Assembly (NCBI GenBank): GCA_900095095.1
Contig: FMBT01000404.1
Location: 62,001-126,000 of the forward strand
DNA length: 64,000 nucleotides
Reading direction: 5' to 3'
Source: Fragilariopsis cylindrus CCMP1102
Lineage: Eukaryota; Bacillariophyta; Bacillariophyceae; Bacillariales; Bacillariaceae
Part shown: positions 33,001-45,112 of the stretch, piece by piece
Layout of the letters: each line of letters starts with the position of its first letter
Position numbering within the stretch: position 1 is the stretch's first letter
Notes under the pieces: generated by a model
Databases searched by the model: none
Seen by the model: only the letters and a program-made list of their open reading frames with translations
Told to the model about the DNA's origin: nothing
Position numbers and translations under genes: made by a program

Positions 33001-34429
33001 CTGTTGATGTTGTTGATTTGTATCATTATTATAATTCTTCTTATTCTTATTTATAGTTCTAAAATAGGATTCTAATGACAGTTCGAAGGATGATATACCA
33101 CGAACGAATGCTGATCCTAATAAAGTAGAGGATGTTTCTTGAATTGATATGGATGTGGAGGAGGTAGCTAAGGCAATTTCTTCACGATTTTGATTGATAT
33201 CCATTAAACGGAAACAGACACCCACATTAAAGATACCATAACTTTCTACTAATTTAAATATTTTGGTACGTTCTTGACGTATTCGACGTGTGATATCCGC
33301 TCGACGGGCTGGTAAATTTCCAAATGGTTTGACAACAGCCACTGTGGTACCAACCTTCCGTGCTAATAATGTATATTTTTGTGGTTGTTGTTGTGGTTCT
33401 GGTTGTTGTACTGATTTATTATTATTATTATTGTTGTCTCCTTCTTGATCGTTAGGTGGCAATTCACTACTACTACTACTACTATTTTTATTTTTATGAT
33501 TATCAAATATTAATTTTGTCGCTAAGTCATCGTCTTCGGTTCGTGAGGCCACCACGATGGAATCACTGACACAGGACATGGCAAATAAGGCTTCACCACG
33601 AAATCCCATAGTTAATCCTGTACCCGTATAGATATCCTGAATACACTCAATTTTCGAGGTGGCATGACGTGTCGCCATATACGGACGTGAATCAATTGGT
33701 ACACCATTCCCATCATCGGAGACTTCAATTATATCTAATCCTTGTCCAAACAAACGGACTTGTTTATAATTTAATTTTTTAAAGTTTTAATTTTTAAATT
33801 TTAATTTTGAATTTTAATGGATTGATTGGAATGATTGGAATGATTGGAATGAATGATATGAAATGAGAGAAGAAAATTAAAACAAACGAGTAGTGCACAA
33901 AAGTATTGTTTTATGAGATGATGATAATGATATATTTACAATAATATAAATAAGAATGGCCGCCCGAACCATTTTAATCCAAACCAAACCAAATCAAATC
34001 AAATAATGAAATCAATCAATAAATAATATTGTATTTGAATTCGATTTCAATTTCAATTTCAATACAATTCAATTTCAATTCAATGCTGACATATGTTGTT
34101 AAAACATGAGTTAAATTAAGAACATAAAACTTCATAAAACAAGAAAACTTACTTTTAATAGTGGTACTTTCCGCATCTAAGGAATTATCAATTAATTCTT
34201 TGACTATACTAGCTAAATCAGATATAGCTTGTTCAGCTGTTATTCGTCGTACTGTAGCATCATCCAAACGTTTGATATCCGATGTTTCTGGTATTACTAC
34301 TATTGATTGTTGTTCTTGTTCTTGTTCTTGTTCTTGTTGGGGAGGTGGTTGTTGAGAATGTTCTTTTTCTTTTCCTTCTTCTTTTTCTTCTAGCTGTTGC
34401 TGTTGCTGTTGCTCCGGTAGACTATTCAT
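29584..34429 (-). CDS. PMS2: DNA mismatch repair endonuclease PMS2 (MutL homologue)
   Basis: Three exons, 34429-34153, 33758-30190 and 30030-29584, total 1430 residues in one frame. Exon 1 ends in the first ATPase motif (ASIVKELIDNSLDAESTTIK). Exon 2 continues it (EVSDDGNGVP, TRHATSKI, GFRGEALFAM), then a very long linker of Gln, Asn, Asp and Ser runs, then the C-terminal domain with the endonuclease motif DQHACEERYNFEEL (DQHAx2Ex4E). Exon 3 supplies SRACRTSVMIG and CAHGRPTMRH, the remaining metal-site motifs. PMS2 pairs with MLH1 to nick the daughter strand in nuclear mismatch repair. All motifs are intact, so it should be nuclease-competent; the linker makes it much longer than the usual 850-900. 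The extreme C-terminus adds a short unrelated tail. Confidence 0.92.
30037..30073 (+). repeat. (TG)n in PMS2 intron 2
   Basis: About 18 TG units on the plus strand, that is (CA)n on the gene's sense strand, directly before the exon 3 acceptor. Confidence 0.95.
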
Positions 34430-35035
34430 TTTTGATATTTTTTATTTCCGATCGCTTTGTTCTTCTCTCTATCTCTCATTCCCTATCTTTCGTTTCTCTG
34501 AATCAAATGTTGAGTTTCGGAGAGGAAGCATAACACATTGAAGATGAAGATTTTTGCAAAAGAACAACAATTATTGTTATATAATTATAGGGTATTGACC
34601 TCTGCCTCTCTCTCTCTCTCTCTCTCTCTGCATGAGTGTGAAAGTAGAGCATTAAATGAACGTTCTCCGACGTACATCCATCGCGGTTCACTCCAAGACC
34701 GAGATTTATGGTGGCGCGCGCTTATAATTCACTTCTTGAACGGAAACGCGTCTGTCTGTCCATACATCAGAAGACCCGGCTTTATTTGAAATTCGGTTGC
34801 AAGACAGACATACACGCCACCTGGAATCATCATGATTTTTTTTTGGGAGGTTTACTACGTATTTATCGTTGAATGAAAAATCAAACAAAACATGATGATC
34901 AAGAAACAAATCTCTTTTATCAACGGAAAGACTAATGTTAATGAGCTGATGAAAATCGAACCACTAACCACTGTACATTGACATACTAGTAGTATCTCCT
35001 TCTTTCTTTCGAACCCAAATACTTTTGAGATCATC
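34430..35035. other. Divergent promoter region PMS2 / CPP1-like
   Basis: 606 bases between two divergently transcribed genes, so it should hold both promoters. A (TC)n tract lies at about 34603-34629, and a T8 run at about 34837. No coding signal was seen. Confidence 0.55.
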
Positions 35036-36345
35036 ATGGCGTCGTCATCAATGATAGTGCTACTCGTCGTGGTGGGAGGCGTATGTTTGGCCGGTAGTAG
35101 TAATGCATTTGTTCCATCATCTACTACTTCTTCTTATAATTCGAATGCGATGAGAACATCAGTATCAGTATCATCATCATCACCTCTTCAGGCAACAAAA
35201 TCTCTTACTATTCCAAATATTCCTAATCCCTTTCAACAATTACCATGGAATGTCGAAAAGGCACAACGACGTACAGCCCGAAAATTAAAATTAGAACGTT
35301 CGAAGTTACATCGTGAATTAGGTATTGCCGAGGATGCGACCTATGAACAAATCTTAGTCGCGACACAACTGTTAACAGAACGTGCCGAAGGGGATAAAAA
35401 ACGAACCATTCAAATTGAAGTCATTAAAGATAAAATTTTACAAATTCGATTAAATGAACGATTAGCAGGCTTGATGTCAGATATTGTCACCAAGGATGCC
35501 AAAGCACAATCCGGATTTGAATCGACTGGGTACGTATCGTATTATTTTCGTTCTTGCTTCTGTTTCTTCGTTCTTTGATTACAGTATTTATTTTTGATAT
35601 TGAATGTTGAATGTTTTGTTGAATTCTTATGTGGGTGGGTGTCTATCTATTATCTCCCTGGTAGATTTGTTATGCATGCTTATGTATTACCTGGAGCTGT
35701 TGTCGGTTTTTATTCTATCTCTTTCTTCTCTCATTCATTCATTCGTTGTCTCTTCATTATTTTTTCGTTAACTTCAACGTCATCGTCGTTTTCTCTATCA
35801 TTACTATTTAATAATCGATCTTATTACAAACACACATTCTAAACCGAATAAAAAAAAATAGAAACGCATTGGAAGATGGGCTATTGGAGGCAAAAGCGGA
35901 ACAAGCGAAGGATAAAGGTTGGAATGCACCAGCATGGACAAATGGATTGATTGTCAAGCCTGATCAGGCACAAATCAAGGGACAGGTCCGTCTTTGGGGT
36001 ATCCTGTCATTGATCGGATTAGCATTACCACCATTCATTCAGTATTCGAATCGTTTTACCTGGTTGGTGTGTATTGCACAATTATCATTCCGTGGTATGC
36101 CGAAAGAACAATTAGAAGGTGGTGGGATTGCTATGTCATTTGGTGGCGGACCAGGTTCTAAGTCACATATCAAAACTGCATGGGTAATTGGACTGGCAGT
36201 CTCCCTTGCTGGTGCATTCTTAACGTACGGTTTGATGCCAGAGTGGGCAAAAGGTCAACGTATGACTCCATTTTGTGTTTACACAATGAGAAATTTCCTT
36301 TACGGAACTGCATGTTGTTACTTCCAACCCTACAAGAATAAATAA
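35036..36345 (+). CDS. CPP1-like (DUF3353) plastid J-like membrane protein
   Basis: Two exons, 35036-35529 and 35862-36345, join in frame to 325 residues. The leader MASSSMIVLLVVVGGVCLAGSSNA ends at an ASA-FVP-like site (SNA-FVPSS), a canonical diatom plastid bipartite signal. The middle is a J-like domain without the HPD motif (LGIAEDATYEQILVATQLL, then KKRTIQIEVIKDKILQIRLNERLAG). The C-terminal exon carries several hydrophobic segments (LWGILSLIGLALPPFIQY, FTWLVCIAQLSF, TAWVIGLAVSLAGAFLTYGL). In plants and cyanobacteria CPP1/DUF3353 proteins act as chaperones for light-dependent protochlorophyllide oxidoreductase or in membrane protein insertion (family knowledge). The same role in the diatom plastid is inferred. 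Confidence 0.82.
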
Positions 36346-39300
36346 AAAATAAAATAAATAAAAACAGAGGTAGTGCACGTAGTAGTAAATCAATAGAAGC
36401 ACGGTAGTACCAAAAGACTGCTGCCCTATTTTGCTCTGTCGCTGATACAGTGAAGTGCTTTCTTAAGACTATTTTCGTTTTGGTCTTAACGGAAGAAGAA
36501 AAAGCTAAGAGAAAAAGAATTAGAGGAACTTGGCACTAGTAGTGAAAGAAATATTATAACAATATAGATAATGATTTATTTGTTTGATTTTTGACTGGAT
36601 GTTGAATTCATTTCATTTCATCTTATTTGTAGATAGTATTGGCATACCATCGCATAGCATAAGCATAAATACCTGCATGCATGCCACAGCATTAGATGAT
36701 ATTATATTGAAAGTATTATATGTGTCTCTGTCTGCAGGACTTGGGCTGGGAGTCGAAATAGTCTGACCTTCCTTTGTGTGAAGATGCCATATTTCTTTCT
36801 ATATATGTTCCAATTCTTGTACATGGCTCATAGATAGATGTGCCTCCCATTAGAATTCTTCTTCTTTATTCTAAAATATCTATGGAAGAATAACACATGC
36901 CATGCATGTATCGATGTAATCTGCATAGTTCAGTTATTAGCTTAGATGGAAAAAGAATATAGAGAGCTCAGAACGCAGAGTTGCACATGACCAGGCCTGA
37001 AGGATCTCTTCGGAATGAGGCTATAAATGCGCCTGGAAAGATTGGTTGGTGGGGAGGTGGATGGCAATTGACCCAAAGGGTAAACCAAATTAAATCAACC
37101 CATAGGGGGTTTGATGTGTAGTGTGTTACCATGAATACAAGGACTTTTTTTGTTTTTACCTTGAACACAAAAGTGTTTGATGGCGTCATGTGCAACTCCT
37201 GCGTTCTGAGCTGTCTATATTCCTTTTCTGCAGATACTAGCTTTACAGAGCTACCCACAAAATTGACCAGGTAGTACAAAAATATGCGTGACCATTCTAA
37301 TATCTAATTAGTGAGTGGCCTTCATAGGTCAATAGGCGTGATTGCTTTTGAGTTCCTGCTAGCTGCAAACAAGAACAGAAGCAGAGGCTCGTCTTGCATC
37401 AAACAGCAAAACTGTCAGAAATATACCTGACTTATTTACTGCACTTGAAGACTGTGGTTTTGAATTGCACATGGTGGATAGAGCTACTACTCTCACAACA
37501 AAAGGCCTGTTCTGGATGGTTCCAAATTATTAAAATTAGAAAAGTTATGTAAAGTACGTATAGTTGCCCATTTTTGCTGAGGTCTTTAGCACTATGGAGA
37601 GCTTGCAATCATCCTAGACCACCCATACAACTTAATTTCTTGCATTGTGCTGCTGTAAGTTGTATGAGCTGTCCTTGGTGCTATATAAAACCATAGCAAA
37701 ATCACTCATCAAATTAGAATTGAACATAGCAATTTACTGCCCATCCTGACAGTAACAGGCGGAGACAACTCGCATTATTTGAGTTGAAGCTGTTGTAAAT
37801 CCGGTCAATTTTGAGTAACATAATATAAGCTCGCTTTGAAAAAGAGACAAATAAATGATTGTATTTTACAAGCGCAAATTACCAGCAAATTTCTTACAAC
37901 ACCAATCCTGTTAAGCAAGACAACAGGAAGGAAGAAGAGATTATTATCTATATAATGAAAGGAAGGCTACATCAAGTCCTGGTGGCATAGTAGGGCTCAG
38001 AGTAGAGTGCCCATAGCTGAATCAATGTTATTGTGTGTGAGTTCTTGATCAGATAGGGTACAGGTATGTAATATTATAACATCATAAAGGTATCACATTA
38101 ATAGTGTGTGGGTGTTGTGTTAACACTCTCTCAATATATGCAGTAACATTTGAAAGTCTTAGTACAGCATTATTAAAAAATTGTGAAGGGGTATATACTC
38201 AGCTAGCTAAAGGGGGGAGAATTAGCTAGGGTGATGTGCTATGAGCATGCTGATTTTACTTTGACCCTAATGGAACTCTAACCCACACAGGACATAAAGT
38301 GCTGACCTATAGTACCAAGAATATTCAAAAGCCAGATTGGATCATCATGCACTTATAATAGTATTTTGGCAAGTGGCCAATGAGATAATAAATAATATGG
38401 TCATCTCCTTCTTTGGACCACCTCTAACACATAAATGCAGCAGGTGTGAATGATATGAACTTAATTAGGAGAAAGCCCACCACTGCCACATGAACTTGCT
38501 TGATGGATATAGAATAACTCTCCTAGTTCATTCCATCATATATTTTGTTTGTACATGATATGCTTAGAAGCATTTATTTGGCGATAAAGAACCAAGACTA
38601 GCAAGAAAATCTGTATTCTATTATAACAAATTCTTGCTGTGCATCTTCAATATACCTGTTTTAAATACAGATCCGTTCCATTAGGACAGCAATGCTGCAG
38701 AAGTAATAATACCAGAAGTGACAGTACCTCTCAAAACATTTGGTTGGCAACAATATCAGAATGCAGAAACTCCATGGACTGGTACTTCTTGAAATGACTG
38801 TAGATGCAGAAGCACGCAGCAGGAAAGCCTCCCTAGATAGAATTAATTAGCCTGGCCATAGCAATGTGCTAGAGAGTATTAGTCATATCTTGATGTTGTA
38901 GTCAGTATTATAAAAGTAATGCAACAAAACAACACAGACTTTAATTGGAGATGAATCACTACCTAATGACCTCACTTTATTATTTGATTAGACTGTGTTC
39001 ATTTCTTTTATGCTTTCTTCACAAATTGTTTCAGTCAAATAGGTGCGATAAAGAGATAACCAAGAACAAAGATACAGTAGGTATCAGAAGGCTGAACAGA
39101 AAAAAACAGCAAAGCAGGACCACTTTCCATCATAATATTGCAAGAAGAAAGAAGAAAACTTACCTTCTGTCCGTTGATAAGTACTTGGTTAGTGCCTTCT
39201 GCTTTTACGCCTTCGGCGATCAGATCAATCATTAGGGCGCCCCCAAATCCGTTGGCTTTGTTTTCTTGCTTGTGCGAACTCTACCTGCTGTTTGACGTCA

Positions 39301-39516
39301 TCGTCATCACATAAAATAAAATAGAAAATTCTACATTACCGTATTCTATGTTCTCAAACAACTCCAAAACAGTATCTTCAAATCTATTGGCAATAGCACG
39401 ACAACCAACATAACACCACCACCATTACTACAGGAAAGACGGACCACGAGTGTGACATTGAGAGAGAGAGAGAGAGAGAGTTTGCTGTGGAATCATATGT
39501 AATCATATCAAAAATT
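36346..39516. other. 3.1 kb gene-poor intergenic region
   Basis: No gene supported. It contains the MITE-like element at 36948-37228, stop-rich AT DNA, and a (GA)n tract at about 39461-39480 just upstream of the CK2 beta-like gene. Its texture resembles the 3-7 kb and 17-19 kb gaps. Confidence 0.55.
36948..37228. mobile_element. MITE-like element with ~42-bp terminal inverted repeats
   Basis: The left arm 36948-36990 (GAATATAGAGAGCTCAGAAC, then GCAGAGTTGCACATGA) and the right arm 37186-37228, read in reverse complement (GGAATATAGACAGCTCAGAA, then CGCAGGAGTTGCACATGA), match over about 40 bases with only a few differences. The 195-base interior has no coding capacity of note. Size and structure fit a non-autonomous DNA transposon or a foldback element. 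A target-site duplication could not be fixed because the arms fade gradually at their outer ends. Confidence 0.75.
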
Positions 39517-42192
39517 ATGAAGCTTTCCGTCGCTACAAATGTATCTTCTGGAGCATCCGCCGTCGTCCTCCTCTCTGTTGTGATTGTATTATTCTCAACG
39601 ATGGAAGTAGCAAACGCGTCTTCTTCTCACTATAAAAACTCTCGACGGGACAGCATATCACGCTGTAGTAGTAGAAGAACTTCCTTCGTCGCCGGAGAAA
39701 GCGATGATAACAACAATGACGATGATGCTCACTTTCATTCACTTTCTGAAGTCTTGGAGGACGACGAAAGTTCCCCTTCCTCGTCGTCGTACTCGTCTTC
39801 CGATAGATCTTCCCGTCCGTACAGGAATATAAATAGCAATAGCAATAGCAATACTAGCAACAACAGTTTGTGGAAAGTCGTAGAATCTTCCTCGTACGAT
39901 GACGATGACTACGACGATGATAACATTTACAAAAAATATACTCCTAATATCAACACCTATCGCAGTAACAATAATGGCGAAAACAAAAAAATCGACGACG
40001 AAATGGAGCGTATCCTTCAAGCCCTTGAACATAACGGCCAAGATGAAGAAGGAGAAGAAGAAGAACAGCAAGATAACAACAACATCGACGACGAAATCGA
40101 TGAGGATCGACGAACATTACATCGATCTGTACCAAAAAGAAAAAAGAAGAGGAAAATAAAAGATAATAATGAAAGTAACAATAATTTGTCACCATTATCC
40201 TCGTCTGGAAAAAAGAAACAACGACGACGTAAACGTCAACTTCCTTCTACATCTAATACAACTCCCATCATAACAACGAAGAACAACAAGGTGCCCGCAA
40301 AATTGAAGAAGAAGAAGAAGAATAGGAAGAAAACACCAATAATAATACAGTCGTCGTCGTTGACGTCGTCGTCGATCAATTGTAGAACTAATAATGATGC
40401 CATTATCGCTGGTAGTAATAAAGATGATACTAGAAGTGGTGGTAAGAAAAGCTCGGTAGCAGCGATGGAAAAGACAAACAGTAGCAGTAGGAATAAAATC
40501 AATAATAGTAGGGGTAGCACATCCACTAGACCACCACCCAAATCTCATCCTGATCGAACAATGTGGGAGGTACCATCCTATTCAAATATTTCTACTTTGA
40601 TTAGTAATAAATCGACAACAACAACGTCGCAACAAATACAACAACAAGAACGAACAACGAAATTACAAACTACTCAAAACCATCCCATAACAACAACTGC
40701 ACCCCCACCATCAATAGCAACAAAATCTCAGACTCCGAGGATGACACAACAAGGACGTGGGGTAGGTGTTATAAGAGCTACAGGTAGTAGTGCTGTAGAT
40801 ACAAAAACAGCTATAAAACCAAGGATGTCTACTTCTACTTCTACTACTACAAATACAATAAAACCACCAACAGCAACAACATCAACTACTGGTACTACTC
40901 ACACCGCTCGCACGACGTCATCCTCATCCTCATCAACGAGTATGACAACACCTTGGGTTCGAAAGTTCTTAGCGGGACGACCGAAAGGTAAGAAAAGAAT
41001 TATTAGTAGTGATTGTTGTGAAATAATATGACCTTCTGCTCATGTATTTTTTTGTTTGTTTTCTACTTATGTCTTGTTCATTTCTGACATTATTGTTTTA
41101 TCTATATATATTTATTTGCCAACGATTTTAGATCGTTTGTTACCACTTCCGAAGGATTATATCTCTGATAACTTCAATTTGGCACAATTACCACCGATTG
41201 TTGAACGGATAGGATATCAAGCAATGGGAGATGATGCCATTCATGTTGCTAAGGCCCTTCAACAACAACGAATTGCGACCACAGAAGCAGCATCAGCATC
41301 AGCATCAGCAGCGGTGATAACGAATAGTGGAACGAGCAGCACAGCAGCAGAGCCGCCAATAAGAACAATTGCACAACAGAAATCATCATCGTCATTATCG
41401 TATCCTATCTATAGACGTGCACTTCGTCTTATATTGAACGAAGGAAGAGAAGATGATCAAGACGATACAAAGACTGATGAAGACTCACTTATTCCCCCTT
41501 ACGCGATCCAAAAGGCTGCGGAGGCTCTATATCTTATGATCCATGCTAGATTTGTAATCAGTCCACGTGGGTTGGAGGCAATCCGTCAAGTGATGACGAT
41601 GGATAACACCGTCTTTGGTAAATGTCCTAGATCGACTTGTCGAGGGACCGGTCTTTTGCCGTATGGTTATTCGAATGACTACACGAGTGCTAATACTGCG
41701 TCTGCTACTACTAGTAAGTCTTCATTATGTCATCGGTATTGTCCATTTTGCGGTGAAGTTTGGATCTCATGGGATTCGAAAACAGATGGATGTGCATGGG
41801 GTCCGAGTTGGTGCCATCTATTTTTAATGTGTTTTGGTAGTCAAGTATACGCTAAAGAACTAATTGCTGCTGCAGCGGCTGCGGTGACGATGACGGCAGT
41901 CAGTGCACCTACTACACCAACCAACGCTAGTATGAGAACACCCTACTACAATACTTCCTATGCACCAACATTCTTACCTCGTAGCAGCAGCAGCAGCAGC
42001 AGCAGCAGTGGTGCTACAGATTTCATTGATAGTGATAATTCAGTAGAGCAGTCTTCTGATTCATCATCTTCTTGTCCAACTCCATCGGTGTTCGGTTTTC
42101 GAATTCATCCCGCTACATCTTTCGGACGTCCATTGAACGAGCAGACAAAATCTTCTCTAAGGGGAGGTTCATCAAACGAATTTCAGGAATAA
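39517..42192 (+). CDS. Casein kinase 2 regulatory (beta) subunit-like protein with signal peptide
   Basis: Two exons, 39517-40987 and 41132-42192, join in frame to 843 residues. The start is the ATG giving MKLSV; an upstream GTG is not taken. The CK2-beta core begins at about 479: TPWVRKFLAG, PKDYISDNFNL (the WV..FL..DYI.DKFNL signature), YRRALRLILNE, IQKAAEALYLMIHARFVISPRG, and the zinc site C655/C660 (CPRSTC) with C694/C697 (CPFC). DGCAWGPSWCHLFLM and, after a Ser-rich insert, VFGFRIHP follow, matching the family's ending. CK2 beta dimers tether the kinase's catalytic subunits. Oddities: a clean N-terminal signal peptide (SAVVLLSVVIVLFS, cleavage near ANA-SSS), about 430 residues of disordered Ser/Asn/Lys-rich sequence with KKKRK-type clusters, and an Ala/Ser insert inside the dimer region. 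Usual length is about 215. Confidence 0.8.
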
Positions 42193-43049
42193 AAGAAGAA
42201 GAAGAAGAAGAACGGAGCAACAACAATAGGGAAAAATCCCGAAACGCACATTTACTTGTTGCTACGGCCTATATCCATCACATAAAATACAGTCAGAGGA
42301 CTTAAAATACTCAGAGATACTCAACAGAACGTTTAGTTGTTGCGAAAAATATATGAACTTTGCAAGCTGGGATCAATATCAATCTCGGGGACAACGATGT
42401 CAACGATCGACAGCAACAGTTGTCAGCAACAACAAAAAAAAGTCGTCAGCAATACAACATTGTAACATAGGAAAAGGAATTTGCATCTGATTTGGGTGGA
42501 CCAATTGGATTAGCCAAATTCTTATACTAATGGATGAGCAAGAAAAGTAATATAGCAAAAACAACATATTTGACGTGATTTAATAGTAAATGATTTATTA
42601 AATGGGATCTGAGTGGAGTAAAACAGAAAAAAATCAAGACTGCTACTGATTCTCATCTTCTTCTGCTGTATTCTTCTTTTTTCTTGTGAATGATATTGTT
42701 TTCGTTATTATGGCTTGTTTTTGTTTATTTTCGTACATATACTACTGTACTAGCTACTGAAAGAAGGAGTAATGATTAGACATTTTCAATCTTTTCTTAT
42801 ATAATATGATATTTACATTTAAGTTGCAAAAAAATACCGACACCTCTCTATTGACTTTTATTTTCTACTATGGTCGTGTGCAACAAAATTTGTCCACGAG
42901 GATAAGCGCGAAGAAGAAACTTATACGATAAAAGCACTCCTGATAATGATCGTCGATCGCCTTTTAGAGATTTATTAATTATTTTTTAATTCTCTTTTTT
43001 GATTATACTAAGTTCCCCCTATATTAAATCAGTTAATGACTTGACTTCA
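42193..43049. other. Intergenic with partial duplications of the neighbouring gene
   Basis: Convergent 3' flanks. It holds the direct repeat 42871-42990 (copy of 43971-44108) and a degenerate copy of the next gene's C-terminal coding segment at 42996-43057. Otherwise no coding signal. Confidence 0.6.
42871..42990 (+). repeat. Direct repeat flanking an unknown gene, left copy
   Basis: Near-identical in blocks to 43971-44108: GTGTGCAACAAAATTTGTCC, GCGAAGAAGAAACTTATACG, ACTCCTGATAAT, GTCGATCGCCTTT and TTTATTAATTATTTTTTAA. The right copy has a short ATAATGACATGCATGGGC-type insertion. Confidence 0.9.
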
Positions 43050-43057
43050 TTATGATC
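42996..43057 (-). pseudogene. Relic of the C-terminal segment of the adjacent gene
   Basis: Reading minus, CATAATGAAGTCAAG, CTGATTTAATA and AACTTAGTATAAT repeat the coding stretch at 43184-43245 (HNEVKPLSDLIKLELSIIEKE). The relic sits immediately after the stop codon and carries its own in-frame stop. The functional gene therefore abuts a decayed piece of a second copy. Confidence 0.75.
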
Positions 43058-43796
43058 TTTGTTCTGCTTCATCTGTAGTAGACTTCGTTGGAGTGGTGGG
43101 GTTTGCAGTAGCAACACAAGTTTCAGTTGTATCTTTATTTTTGAGACAAACTTCCAATTTAATTCTGCTATATGACGGATTCTCTTTTTCAATTATACTA
43201 AGTTCCAGCTTTATTAAATCAGATAGTGGCTTGACTTCATTATGATTTTCGTGATTGACATTAATTGGAAATGCATGCTCTTGCCATCCCGCTGTCCACC
43301 AGAGGGGTAAGCAAGTAAATGGAATCATCGACCTCAAACATTGACTCAGGTGGTCAGATAGGTTGCCCCACAAATCAAGGACATCATCTTCTTCACTTAA
43401 AACATGTTTAACAAATAAAAAAGAGACAAATCGTCGTTCACTGATCACCAAAGCTAAACGAATTAAGAGAAATCTTTTTGTCCAATCCTTGATCTCACTA
43501 GATGTTGATAACAACCATGTATTGTGATCCAATTCCCAGTTAGCAACATTGTATACATTATTTAATATTGATTCATCATCAACTATTGCATCATTTCTAA
43601 GATTATATTCTATAATTTGAAGTTGCTTTAAATTTGAATATTGGTTTTGAATTTGTTCCACAACTTCAGGGTAGGATGTATGCAATTTCATGTAAGAGCA
43701 GTTTTCAAGTTCATAAGTTGGCCATTGCCTTTCAAATAGAGTAGTACCTGTACTACTATAACTACCCCCACTTGATTCGTCATCGTCTCGTTCCAT
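43050..43796 (-). CDS. Unknown acidic cytosolic protein
   Basis: 248 residues from the ATG giving MERDDDESSGG. A longer frame to 43832 would need a TTG start. Family not recognised: no signal peptide or membrane helix, largely alpha-helical composition with a Trp-containing centre (LLSTSSEIKDWTKRFLLIRLAL, CLPLWWTAGWQEHAFPI) and a Thr-rich tail. Just upstream, a GTGAGT donor at about 43886 and a CCATAG acceptor after a pyrimidine run at about 43823 suggest a spliced 5' leader, but the joined frame holds no earlier ATG. The gene lies between two direct repeats (42871-42990 and 43971-44108). Confidence 0.55.
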   Translation of the reverse strand: MERDDDESSGGSYSSTGTTLFERQWPTYELENCSYMKLHTSYPEVVEQIQNQYSNLKQLQIIEYNLRNDAIVDDESILNNVYNVANWELDHNTWLLSTSSEIKDWTKRFLLIRLALVISERRFVSFLFVKHVLSEEDDVLDLWGNLSDHLSQCLRSMIPFTCLPLWWTAGWQEHAFPINVNHENHNEVKPLSDLIKLELSIIEKENPSYSRIKLEVCLKNKDTTETCVATANPTTPTKSTTDEAEQRS

Positions 43797-43970
43797 AATA
43801 ATTGTAAGATACGGCGCACACCTATGGAACAATTGATGGATAGTAAAGAAAAAGAGGTGGAGTTGTAATTGGGCTGTTAACTCACTCTGATGGATCGATT
43901 ATTAATACGTGGAACGATCGGGACCAGTGGATAAGAATGGATCGTATCGATCTTAGAGATGTCAATATTG

Positions 43971-44108
43971 TGGTTGTGTGCAACAAAATTTGTCCTCGAG
44001 GATAGAGGGCGAAGAAGAAACTTATACGATAAAAGTACTCCTGATAATAATAATGACATGCATGGGCGATTTGTCGATCGCCTTTAAGATTTATTAATTA
44101 TTTTTTAA
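43971..44108 (+). repeat. Direct repeat flanking an unknown gene, right copy
   Basis: Partner of 42871-42990, same orientation, about 1.1 kb apart. It covers the upstream (probable leader/promoter) side of the gene at 43050-43796. Confidence 0.9.
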
Positions 44109-44586
44109 ATTTATTTCAGACGAACATTTTCGTGCATTTCAATCGTGCGAGAGAGTGAGTCGATTCGATTCATTCGATTCGATTGAGTCATGCCCATGAT
44201 GTGACTGTGCCTTCTTTTACGACGAACCGGTACTGTATAATATGAATTATTGAATTATTACAACAACAACATTCATTGAACAAAAGACAGAACAAGAGTA
44301 CAATAAGTTGCTTACCATTAATGAAGCTAAGTAGATGACATAAGAAAAACAGTGCACCAGCATTGATAAGAGCATTGATAAGAAGGCTTTGAATCTAGAA
44401 ATTACTACTAAACTTGTTTCGTCCAAAATACCGAAAGATATCAAATAGAAGAAGAAGAAAATAAAGAAGAAGTTACTCGGCTCTGGAAAAACTATTCTAT
44501 CTTTTCTATTGGAATAATAATAATCATAACAGAGTAACAATACAGAAACTTAAAGCAATAATAATACAATACAATACAATATAATC

Positions 44587-45073
44587 ATGTTCAATAGTAA
44601 TGGAAAAAAGAAAGATTATTCACAATTAAATTTAGATGATTTTAGTGACGATGATAGTGAAACTGGAAACGGTGTTAGTAATGGCAATGGTAATGGCAAT
44701 GGTAATAATAAATTCCGTGATGATGACGATGATGGCAATGGATATATAGATGGCGACCCTAATGAATCTGACGATTATATTCGTAATCAACAGGTACGTA
44801 CGTAAAATAAAAAATAAAAACCCATAATAACAATATAGCAATATAGCAACAAGAACAAGGACAAGGACAAGTAAACATACGACGACACAACAACAACGGA
44901 CGGCAACGGCGATGTTCAAACGAGATGATGATGATAATGGTAATGATGGGAAGCAAGGATACAAATCTCTCATCTTCGAACCAAGTAGGCATACAATAGC
45001 GACAATGATAATGACGAAGACAACGACTACATCATCGTTGACATCATTGACTGATGGCTTGACCGTTCATGAC

Positions 45074-45112
<39 letters not shown>

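Noticed and set aside
36968-37279. 103-codon minus-strand frame through the MITE-like element
   Set aside because: It spans both inverted repeats and has no transposase or other domain.
40195-40548. Antisense frames across the low-complexity part of the CK2 beta-like gene
   Set aside because: Shadows of Ser/Lys/Asn codon runs; no motif and opposite to a well-supported exon.
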